Assembly: GCA_947088515.1 (NCBI GenBank)
Contig: CAMUHA010000210.1
Span: forward strand, 1 to 5,652
Length of the DNA: 5,652 nt
Reading direction: 5' to 3'
Origin: an uncultured bacterium
GTDB taxonomy: Bacteria; Bacillota; Clostridia; Lachnospirales; Lachnospiraceae
The notes under the pieces are model-generated. The model searched no databases. It saw nothing but the letters and a program-made list of their open reading frames with translations, and was not told the origin of the DNA. Within the stretch, counting starts at the first letter, position 1. Each line of letters opens with the position of its first letter. Below, piece by piece: positions 1-5,602 of the stretch. The position numbers were made by a program, and so were the translations under genes.

Positions 1-514
1 ATTTGTTGTAGTTAAATGTCGTCTGGGATACAATACACAGAGGTTTTTCCCTTGAAATCTTAAAATTTTCAGCTTCCGGGAGTGATTCAATCACCTCTGC
101 CGGGGTATGGGACCAGCCTTTTATCCCTTCCACCTCCGGATGTCCGGGATTGCCAATAATAACAATTTGCTTTCCTTCCCGGCTTTCCTTCTCTACAATC
201 TTATGTATCCTTTGGACAAAAGGGCAGGTAGCGTCAATACACTCCAGTCCATTTAACTCTATTAAATTATAAATCTTTTCAGGCACTCCATGGGAACGTA
301 TTACCACCGTTCCTTTCGCCAAATCGTCCAGCTCCTTGGGACTGTCTATAACGGAAACGCCTTTCTCTTTAAGGTCCCTTACAACTTCTTCGTTGTGTAT
401 GATTGGTCCATAGGTATAAATTTTCCTGCCTGTGCCGGTTTGTTCATAAACCTTTTCCACTGCCCGTTTTACGCCAAAACAAAAACCGGCGCTTTTCGCA
501 AGCAAAACTTCCAT
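1..514 (-). CDS. ispH: 4-hydroxy-3-methylbut-2-enyl diphosphate reductase, N-terminal part (cut by window edge)
   Basis: IspH reduces HMBPP to IPP and DMAPP at a [4Fe-4S] cluster, the last step of the MEP isoprenoid pathway, in the cytosol. The first 171 codons are visible and the 3' end lies outside the window. The protein opens with MEVLLAKSAGFCFGVKRAVE, so Cys12, the first cluster ligand, is in its usual place. Further family landmarks are H40 in GPIIHNEEV, RSHGVP (73-78), Cys97 in IDATCP (second cluster ligand), GNPGHPEVEG (121-130, with the conserved His125 and Glu127) and VSQTTF (162-167). The third cluster cysteine would lie past the edge. The ATG at 514 is chosen because it matches the usual family N-terminus; the leader upstream is purine-rich (AGGAAGG and GGAAG). 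The gene lies 39 bases after cmk and is probably co-transcribed with it. In many Clostridia IspH is fused to ribosomal protein S1 domains; this cannot be tested here. Confidence 0.96.
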   Translation of the reverse strand, partial: MEVLLAKSAGFCFGVKRAVEKVYEQTGTGRKIYTYGPIIHNEEVVRDLKEKGVSVIDSPKELDDLAKGTVVIRSHGVPEKIYNLIELNGLECIDATCPFVQRIHKIVEKESREGKQIVIIGNPGHPEVEGIKGWSHTPAEVIESLPEAENFKISREKPLCIVSQTTFNYNK

Positions 515-553
515 ATTCTTCCAGTCTTTTCCTTCCTTTTTAATTTGTTCTGT

Positions 554-1258
554 TTAGCTTTTGCCATTCACAGTTTCCAGCTGCCCATCACAACTGCATT
601 TCTTTTCGAACAGCGTCATAATCTCATTTGCCACTTCATCTATCGACATATAGGAGGAATCTATAAACATGGCGTCCTCTGCTGGTTTTAACGGCGCAAT
701 CTCCCGGTTCATATCCTGCTCATCACGTTTTATAATATCCGCCTCAATCTTTTGGATATCACATTCTTGTCCTTTGGCAGATAGTTCATCAAATCTCCTC
801 TTTGCCCTGACACTGGCGCTTGCCGTAAGAAATACCTTAACATCCGCATCCGGCAAAACACATGTTCCAATATCCCTTCCGTCCATAACCACATTATTTT
901 TTTCTGCAAGGGCTTTTTGAAGTAAGGTAAGCCGCTGCCTGACTTTGGGATTTTGACTGGTTAAAGAAGCCATATTCCCCACCTCTTCCGTGCGCAGGAT
1001 GCTGTTAACATTCTTTCCATTTAAAAAGACTGCCTGTTCCCCTTCCTCATAGCAAATAGTAATGTCAGCTTCCATGCAGCTTTTTTCAACTGCCTGCACA
1101 TCTTCCGGGTCTATATGGTTGCATAAAAGAAAATATGCCATAGCGCGATACATCGCTCCGGTATCCACATAAATAAATTCTTTAGCTTTTGCCACCTTTC
1201 GGGCAATGGTGCTTTTTCCTGCACCTGCAGGACCATCTATTGCAATCTGGTAACTCAT
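554..1258 (-). CDS. cmk: (d)CMP kinase (cytidylate kinase)
   Basis: Cmk transfers phosphate from ATP to CMP or dCMP, feeding CDP/CTP and dCTP pools in the cytosol. The 234-residue product has the P-loop GPAGAGKS (9-16), the nucleotide-binding DTGAMYRA (32-39), the GRDIGTCVLPDADVKVFLTAS block (127-147), typical of bacterial Cmk, and the LID/C-terminal pattern with RDEQDMNREIAPL (178-190) and A-DAMFIDSS. Its length fits the family, for which E. coli Cmk (227 aa) is the reference. I place the start at 1258 (MSYQIAIDG) because AAAAGGA at 1268-1274 lies 9 bases upstream and because the family begins here. Upstream in-frame ATGs at 1267, 1264 and 1303 would add residues not expected in the family, and the first two touch or nearly touch the ribosome binding site. 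The tail ends in CSCDGQLETVNGKS, beyond the conserved fold. A strong promoter lies directly upstream and ispH follows. Confidence 0.97.
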   Translation of the reverse strand: MSYQIAIDGPAGAGKSTIARKVAKAKEFIYVDTGAMYRAMAYFLLCNHIDPEDVQAVEKSCMEADITICYEEGEQAVFLNGKNVNSILRTEEVGNMASLTSQNPKVRQRLTLLQKALAEKNNVVMDGRDIGTCVLPDADVKVFLTASASVRAKRRFDELSAKGQECDIQKIEADIIKRDEQDMNREIAPLKPAEDAMFIDSSYMSIDEVANEIMTLFEKKCSCDGQLETVNGKS

Positions 1259-1359
1259 TTGCATCATTCCTTTTCTATTTATAACAAGTCCGGGTGAATC
1301 CACAGACCAGCCTGTCCCAAATATTGTGTTTTGGATAATTTCTTGTATTATAATATTTC

Positions 1360-1388
1360 ATCATAACACGAATTGTCACTTTTGCCAA
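1360..1388 (-). promoter_or_regulatory. Predicted sigma-A promoter for cmk-ispH
   Basis: On the minus strand TTGGCA (1383-1388) is followed after exactly 17 bases by TATGAT (1360-1365); each hexamer differs from consensus at one position. It begins only four bases past the stop codon of the upstream oxidoreductase gene and lies about 100 bases before the cmk start. A second, perfect TATAAT (1347-1352) sits 13 bases further downstream but has no good -35 at 17 bases, so it may be an alternative -10 or chance in AT-rich DNA. Confidence 0.72.
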
Positions 1389-1392
1389 GTAT

Positions 1393-2676
1393 TTATTCTG
1401 TATTCTCAGCCGCCGCACTGACTCCTGCCAGATAACCAGTTGACCATGCTATCTGAAGATTAAACCCTCCAGTAAGGGCGTCCAGGTCCAGAACCTCCCC
1501 TGCAAAATAAAGTCCTTTTACTAATTTTGATTCCATTGTGGAGGGATTGATTTCTTTTACATGAACACCCCCCTGGGTTATAATTGCTTCGTTAAAATCT
1601 CTGGTTCCTGTTACAGTCATAGTAAGCGCTTTCAGGCACTCTATTATCCGTCCCCTTTCCTCACGCGTAATTTCATTTACCTGCTTTTGGGGCGGTATCC
1701 CGGATAAACTGACAATTACAGGAATCATCCTGGAAGGAAGGAGTCCGTCCAGTGCATTTTTAAACTGACGGTTTTTGTTTTCATCAAAATCTCTTAACAG
1801 ACGCTTATCCAACTGCTCCCTTGAAAGCGCAGGCTTAAGGTCAATGAAAAGCTCTGCGGGCATTCCATTATATTTTTTTACATAATAACTGCTGGCGCTT
1901 AAAATTAAAGGGCCGCTGACTCCAAAATGGGTAAACAGCATCTCTCCAAACCCTTCATATATTTTTTTCTTTCCATTTCTTAACGCCACAGATACATTTT
2001 TAAGGGAAAGCCCCTGCATTTCTGTGCACCAGCGTTCCTTTATATTAAAGGGCGCCAATGCAGGTTTGGGCTCTTTTATACTGTGTCCCGCTTTTTCTGC
2101 CAGGCGGTAGCCGTCTCCGGTCGCCCCGGTGGCTCCATAAGACTTTCCTCCAGTGGCTATAATAACCGCATCTGCATCCACCACTGTCCCATTTTTCAGT
2201 TTTACTCCATAAATATGGCGTTCTGATGCCTGGCTTTCTTTTTCCTTATCCCCATTGCCATTTTCCAGAAGAATGTCTGCAGCCAAACTGTGCAGACAAA
2301 CCTTTACCCCTCTTTTCTCCATTTGCCTATTTAATGCTGCAATCACATCAGAGGAATGGTCTGATATGGGAAAAACCCGCTCTCCACGCTCCGTTTTAAG
2401 CCGGCATCCTGCCTTTTCAAAAAAATCCATTACTGAATAATTATCCATATGGTTAAAAGCGCTATATAAAAATTTTCCATTACTTACTATATTATTAAAA
2501 AACGCCTCCTTGCCACAGGCGTTTGTCAGATTACATCTGCCTTTTCCTGTTATGAATACCTTTTTTCCTGTTTTTTCATTCTGCTCCAGCAGTGTAACCA
2601 AAGCTCCCTGCCCAGCTGCCCCAACTGCCGCCATCATGCCTGCAGCTCCTGCGCCTATTATTACTATATGTTTCAT
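1393..2676 (-). CDS. NAD(P)/FAD-dependent oxidoreductase, HI0933/YhiN/BaiN family
   Basis: This is a flavoprotein of 427 residues, a normal length for the family. It has an N-terminal Rossmann FAD-binding motif GAGAAG (8-13) with the acidic residue E31 closing the second strand, the family hallmark GKGRCNLTN (44-52), GERVFP (98-103), ATGG (174-177), LFTHFGVSGP (247-256), QGGV (368-371) and a C-terminal FAD-contacting block from GLYFAGEVLD (388-397) through GGFNLQ (403-408) to WSTG (411-414). The start at 2676 has a strong ribosome binding site (AAGGAAGGA, about 7 bases upstream). One member, BaiN of Clostridium scindens, has been reported to act on bile-acid intermediates, and other members carry names such as aminoacetone oxidase. 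Most members are widespread housekeeping proteins of unknown substrate, and nothing here points to bile acids, so I give no gene symbol. It follows the RpiR-type gene by 40 bases and precedes cmk, a neighbourhood I recall as common in Clostridia. Confidence 0.93.
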   Translation of the reverse strand: MKHIVIIGAGAAGMMAAVGAAGQGALVTLLEQNEKTGKKVFITGKGRCNLTNACGKEAFFNNIVSNGKFLYSAFNHMDNYSVMDFFEKAGCRLKTERGERVFPISDHSSDVIAALNRQMEKRGVKVCLHSLAADILLENGNGDKEKESQASERHIYGVKLKNGTVVDADAVIIATGGKSYGATGATGDGYRLAEKAGHSIKEPKPALAPFNIKERWCTEMQGLSLKNVSVALRNGKKKIYEGFGEMLFTHFGVSGPLILSASSYYVKKYNGMPAELFIDLKPALSREQLDKRLLRDFDENKNRQFKNALDGLLPSRMIPVIVSLSGIPPQKQVNEITREERGRIIECLKALTMTVTGTRDFNEAIITQGGVHVKEINPSTMESKLVKGLYFAGEVLDLDALTGGFNLQIAWSTGYLAGVSAAAENTE

Positions 2677-2716
2677 AAAACTGTCCTTCCTTTATTCTTT
2701 AGGCAGCGCTCCCAAA

Positions 2717-3649
2717 TTACAACTGTCCTTGCCCGCTAGCCTGAGGATAATGCAGCATAGGCTCTTCGTCAATAAAATTAATTTCATCATTTAAATAAAC
2801 CTGATAGTTATTCCACACCATTTCCAGTGTTTCCAGATTCTTTTTCACAGACTCCGGCCGTTTTAAACATAAGGCGACCACCAGCGCATTAATTACACTC
2901 AAAGGAGCCACCAGAGAATCTACAATTGAGACCATATCGCTTCTTGCAAGAAGATTACAGGAAGAATATAGGTTCATGGGAGAATGGATGCTGTCCGTAA
3001 TTGTTATCACCTTGGCATTCCTGTCATTGGCAAATTCAATTGCCTTTAAAGTACGCATAGAATATCTCGGAAAACTGATTCCAATAACCGCATCCTGTTC
3101 CCCAATACGTATCATTTGTTCAAACATCTCTGTAACACTTGTTGTTTTTACAAGAACAATGTTCCCCCGAATCATATTCAGATAAAAATGCAGGAAATCC
3201 GCGAGAGGCTCGCAGCTCCTTACCCCTACCAGATAAACCGTATCCGCCTCTAAAATCGTATCTACTGCCGCCTCAAAAGCAGCTGCATCCAGATTGACAA
3301 TGGTATCTTGTATTTTCTGTATATCTGCGGTAAGTACCGAATGAAGAATTTCTGACTGTGTGCTTTTTCCATACTTGGCCCCGATTTTCTGGACAGAATT
3401 TAACTTATTTCTTACCCACTTTTCCAGCTCCTTCTGAAACTCCGGGTACCCATCGTAGCCAAGGGCAGAGGCAAACCGTACCACTGTGGACTCACTGACT
3501 CCCACTGTCTCTCCCAGCTTGGCAGCTGTCATAAACACAGCCTCCTCATAGTGGTCTGATATATATGCTGCAATTGCTTTATGCCCTTTGCTCATCTTCA
3601 TGTATTTGTCATTCATTCTGGTAATAATATCGTACTCCTGCTGCTCCAT
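2717..3649 (-). CDS. MurR/RpiR-family transcriptional regulator (HTH + SIS domains)
   Basis: This is a DNA-binding regulator of 310 residues. An N-terminal RpiR-type helix-turn-helix domain (about 1-80) contains the recognition segment AAKLGETVGVSESTVVRFAS (42-61) and then LGYDGYPEFQ. A SIS (phosphosugar isomerase-like) domain follows at about 125-260, with VYLVGVRSCEPLA (138-150), ISFPRYSMRT (191-200), VITITDSIHSP (214-224) and DSLVAPLS (244-251). About 30 polar residues trail the SIS fold. Family members usually sense a phosphorylated sugar and control its catabolism, cell-wall sugars in the case of MurR; no sugar pathway gene is present here, so the ligand is unknown. I choose the ATG at 3649 because AGGAAGG (3658-3664) lies 8 bases upstream and the family fold begins there. 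An open frame to 3772 would run back into the TetR-type gene. It is 28 bases from that gene and likely co-transcribed with it. Confidence 0.92.
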   Translation of the reverse strand: MEQQEYDIITRMNDKYMKMSKGHKAIAAYISDHYEEAVFMTAAKLGETVGVSESTVVRFASALGYDGYPEFQKELEKWVRNKLNSVQKIGAKYGKSTQSEILHSVLTADIQKIQDTIVNLDAAAFEAAVDTILEADTVYLVGVRSCEPLADFLHFYLNMIRGNIVLVKTTSVTEMFEQMIRIGEQDAVIGISFPRYSMRTLKAIEFANDRNAKVITITDSIHSPMNLYSSCNLLARSDMVSIVDSLVAPLSVINALVVALCLKRPESVKKNLETLEMVWNNYQVYLNDEINFIDEEPMLHYPQASGQGQL

Positions 3650-3676
3650 CTTTCCTGCCTTCCTATTTTCAAACAC

Positions 3677-3690
3677 TTCATTTAAATGAA
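3677..3690. promoter_or_regulatory. Perfect 14-base palindrome, candidate operator
   Basis: TTCATTTAAATGAA reads identically on both strands. It spans the stop codon of the TetR-type gene and lies 28-41 bases upstream of the RpiR-type start. Operators of RpiR-family regulators are often AT-rich palindromes with a TGAAA/TTTCA-like outline, so this could be an autoregulatory site. There is no clear promoter beside it. A related piece, TTCATTTCAAAT, occurs at 4298-4309, just upstream of the -35 box of the TetR-type gene. Confidence 0.4.
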
Positions 3691-4223
3691 TAGTAAGATT
3701 CCTTAAGCGCCTGCAAAGTTTCTGTTTCCGATAAATCATAATCACCAGTAATTGACATACAGGCAGCGCCATGAATAAATATCCACATTTTCATAAACAG
3801 CTTACTGGCATCCCTGCACCCCTGGGACTTAGCCGCCTGGATTTCTTTGTTCACATATCCCCTGCTGCCATTTACAATCTCGTATTTACTTTTTCCAAAC
3901 CGGTCTGATGACAGAAATATAAATTCAAACAGCCTTTGATACTCACTTGCAAACTTTATGTACACCTGTCCAAGATTTACAAACGGAGTCACCGTCTGCC
4001 GCCGGGACTTTCCATAATAATCCTGAAAGAAGCCGCATGTCCTTTCAAACAATTCTTCTGTCAACTCCTCCATATTTTTATATAAACGAAAAATCGGCTG
4101 GGTAGAGCAGCCCGCTTTTGCTGCTAGCTTTCTGGCCGTAACCTGCCCGATGCCTTCTTCCTGTAAAATCATAAACGCCGCCTGTATAATGGCTTCTTTG
4201 GTAATGATTTCTTTCCTTGCCAT
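3678..4223 (-). CDS. TetR/AcrR-family transcriptional regulator
   Basis: A regulator of 181 residues. The N-terminal TetR helix-turn-helix is clear: TKEAIIQAAFMILQEEGIGQ (8-27) is followed by VTARKLAAKAGCSTQPIFRL (28-47) and YKNMEEL (48-54). The helical C-terminal part (about 70-181) should bind ligand and dimerise. It includes RLFEFIFLSS (97-106) and WIFIHGAACM (147-156), which resembles the WHG-type region of TetR C-terminal domains. The start at 4223 (MARKEIITKE) has an excellent ribosome binding site, AAGGGGTGAT, and the ATG at 4253 lies upstream of that site without one of its own. It is the first gene of the regulator unit, driven by a near-consensus promoter whose start region is covered by an inverted repeat, so autorepression is likely. 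There is no transporter or enzyme gene divergent from it to suggest a target, so its ligand is unknown. Confidence 0.92.
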   Translation of the reverse strand: MARKEIITKEAIIQAAFMILQEEGIGQVTARKLAAKAGCSTQPIFRLYKNMEELTEELFERTCGFFQDYYGKSRRQTVTPFVNLGQVYIKFASEYQRLFEFIFLSSDRFGKSKYEIVNGSRGYVNKEIQAAKSQGCRDASKLFMKMWIFIHGAACMSITGDYDLSETETLQALKESYYSFK

Positions 4224-4244
4224 TATAATCACCCCTTCTTTTGT

Positions 4245-4258
4245 ATAACACATGTTAT
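4245..4258. promoter_or_regulatory. Inverted repeat at the predicted start of transcription, candidate TetR operator
   Basis: The plus strand reads ATAACA-CA-TGTTAT, a pair of 6-base arms around a 2-base spacer. It lies just downstream of the predicted -10 box of the TetR-type gene and upstream of its ribosome binding site. A site here would block transcription initiation when occupied, the usual arrangement for TetR-family autorepression. A second, weaker inverted repeat (TGTCA-N5-TGACA, 4283-4297) overlaps the -35 box. Confidence 0.5.
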
Positions 4259-4259
4259 T

Positions 4260-4288
4260 ATCCTACAATGTTTTTCTTTTCCTGTCAA
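4260..4288 (-). promoter_or_regulatory. Predicted sigma-A promoter for the TetR-type/RpiR-type unit
   Basis: On the minus strand a perfect -35 TTGACA (4283-4288) is followed after 17 bases by TAGGAT (4260-4265), which matches four of six positions of the -10 consensus. Transcription would begin around 4250-4254, inside the inverted repeat at 4245-4258. It is placed between the amidase terminator and the TetR-type start codon. Confidence 0.7.
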
Positions 4289-4324
4289 CATATGACATTC
4301 ATTTCAAATATATCCGTCATATAC

Positions 4325-4350
4325 AAAAAAACAGCGGCCATAAGCCGCTG
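4325..4350 (-). terminator. Rho-independent terminator of the amidase gene
   Basis: On the minus strand a perfect 7-base-pair GC-rich stem (CAGCGGC, loop TTATG, GCCGCTG) is followed directly by seven T residues. It begins 24 bases after the amidase stop codon. There is no T-run on the other side of the stem, so it acts only in this direction. Confidence 0.9.
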
Positions 4351-4374
4351 CATTTCTCCTCGTTTAATTACTTA

Positions 4375-5547
4375 TTACCTGCTCTTATTAATCCTTGAAA
4401 TATATTCACCCAAATCACTAATAAATTGTTCCCATGACTCTGGATGTTCCACAAAATACAAAGGACACTTTTTGCCGCCTTCATCATAATGTCTTCTCAT
4501 ATCCTCTGGTCCCAAATTATATTTATCCAACAACCATGCGCTTAGCTGCAACAAAGACTGGTACGTTTCATCTGTAAAATGCCCATCATCCTGTTGGTAA
4601 CAGCATTCAATGGAAATGGAGTCCTGGTTTCGTCTCTGCACTGCATACGCAATCTCATTTAAAGGAATGCACTGAATTATCTCACCGTCATACCCTATAA
4701 TAAAATGAGCGCTTGCCGAGGTTTCACCAGTTGTACCCAGATTTTCAAAATAACTTCTGTTTTGTGCCGCACTTGTTCCTTTGTTTGCGGTATAATGAAC
4801 AAAAATATTGTTAACTACATTCAGTTCCTCTCCCGGCCTTGAAAATTCGTTTACTGTCAGAAAATTTTCTTCTATTGACGGCTTTAATACTCCGCTTTCT
4901 GCTTTATTGTCCTTTGTTTCCTCAACATATGTAACTGGTTTTACCCTATCCTTGTCTTCTGTTTTGGTAAACAGCTTTGTCACTGTAAAAACCAGACCAA
5001 AGGCTAAAAGAACCATAGGAAGCGCCATACACAGTATCACAGTAAACCTGGCCAATATACGCTTTCTCCGTCTTATCTGACGCCTGCGCATCCGTTCCTT
5101 TTGCACTTCCGGGTCTACTGGCCTTGCCTTGCGTCGCACCCTTCTGACTGCCTGTCCCTCTGCAGCTGACATTCTGCGCCCGGAAGATGCGCTTCTGACA
5201 TAGGACTCATTTCCAGACCTTGATGGATTCTTTGCTCTTGAAGGGGTTCTGACATTTGATTCACTTCTGCCATCCGGCGCTCTTTGGGCGCTTGGTCTTC
5301 TTCTGTTATCCGTCCCTCCCGCATTTGGTATTCTTCTTCTGGCGCCTGCCCCTTCATCTTCTGATATCCTTACACTGTCTCCTGATACCCTTCTTCTGTT
5401 TGCTGTATTTCTGATATCCAATACACTTACCGAATCATCCGGTGCGTATCTGGCCCTTACTTGTCTTTCGGCATTTGATGATGTATTTTTGACACGTTTA
5501 CGTCTGCTTCCGTCCTCTCTTGATACATCAATAAAATCCAGTCCCAT
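4375..5547 (-). CDS. Membrane-anchored N-acetylmuramoyl-L-alanine amidase (Amidase_2 type)
   Basis: The predicted enzyme cleaves the bond between MurNAc and the stem peptide of peptidoglycan. In the 390-residue product, residues 1-166 are low in complexity and very rich in Arg, with RRR clusters at 51-53, 70-72 and 82-84 and a dense basic patch at 152-163. One membrane segment follows (about 168-190, FTVILCMALPMVLLAFGLVF) and then a linker (191-245). The Amidase_2 domain (about 246-382) carries the zinc ligands His251 (FVHYT), His353 and Cys361 (HYDEGGKKCP, with the T7-lysozyme-like spacing of 8), Lys359 at the T7 Lys128 position, and a likely catalytic Glu314 (SISIECC). The charge pattern puts the tail in the cytosol and the catalytic domain outside. 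I choose the ATG at 5547 because AAAGGA (5556-5561) lies 8 bases upstream; the ATG at 5556 abuts that site. The gene forms its own transcription unit. Confidence 0.92.
   Translation of the reverse strand: MGLDFIDVSREDGSRRKRVKNTSSNAERQVRARYAPDDSVSVLDIRNTANRRRVSGDSVRISEDEGAGARRRIPNAGGTDNRRRPSAQRAPDGRSESNVRTPSRAKNPSRSGNESYVRSASSGRRMSAAEGQAVRRVRRKARPVDPEVQKERMRRRQIRRRKRILARFTVILCMALPMVLLAFGLVFTVTKLFTKTEDKDRVKPVTYVEETKDNKAESGVLKPSIEENFLTVNEFSRPGEELNVVNNIFVHYTANKGTSAAQNRSYFENLGTTGETSASAHFIIGYDGEIIQCIPLNEIAYAVQRRNQDSISIECCYQQDDGHFTDETYQSLLQLSAWLLDKYNLGPEDMRRHYDEGGKKCPLYFVEHPESWEQFISDLGEYISRINKSR
5296..5397 (-). repeat. Recurrent AGAAGAAG arginine-codon clusters in the amidase tail
   Basis: Three short runs of consecutive Arg codons at 5296-5304, 5332-5340 and 5389-5397 encode RRR at residues 82-84, 70-72 and 51-53. 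The intervals are 12 and 19 residues, so this is compositional repetition rather than an exact tandem array. Confidence 0.5.
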
Positions 5548-5593
5548 TTGCCCCATCCTTTGTACATAAAATCACTATGTCCCAGTGGAGAAT

Positions 5594-5602
5594 AGTATAG
5601 CA
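5594..5602 (-). promoter_or_regulatory. Predicted extended -10 promoter of the amidase gene
   Basis: On the minus strand TGCTATACT combines an extended -10 TGn element with TATACT, one mismatch from TATAAT. No good -35 hexamer is found at 16-18 bases, as is common for extended -10 promoters. The DNA upstream, to the window edge at 5652, is almost pure A/T and could act as an UP-like element. The site lies about 47 bases before the chosen start codon. Confidence 0.55.

Noticed and set aside
290..691. Open frame of 133 codons on the plus strand
   Set aside because: It lies antisense to ispH and cmk, both with unmistakable family motifs. Its product has no recognisable motif, and no ribosome binding site precedes it.
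1290..1320. Possible hairpin (ACAG...CTGT) after the oxidoreductase gene as a terminator
   Set aside because: The stem is only four base pairs, is not followed by a T-run, and lies downstream of the cmk promoter, so it does not support termination.
1393..2676. Assigning the flavoprotein as bile-acid reductase BaiN
   Set aside because: Sequence similarity at family level is clear, but no other bai-type gene is present and most members of this family sit next to cmk in bacteria without bile-acid conversion. Only the family name is supported.
2510..2794. Open frame of 94 codons on the plus strand
   Set aside because: It is antisense to the oxidoreductase N-terminus and the RpiR-type C-terminus and lacks any family signature; its Pro/Ala-rich start mirrors the Gly-rich FAD motif on the other strand.
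3650..3772. N-terminal extension of the RpiR-type protein by 41 residues
   Set aside because: The frame is open to 3772, but this would overlap the TetR-type coding region. The ATG at 3649 has a well-spaced ribosome binding site and matches the family N-terminus.
5115..5357. Open frame of 80 codons on the minus strand inside the amidase tail
   Set aside because: It is a shifted reading of the Arg-rich repetitive region, rich in Glu, Gln and Met from the same purine-rich codons. It has no start signal, and the in-frame amidase explains the DNA.
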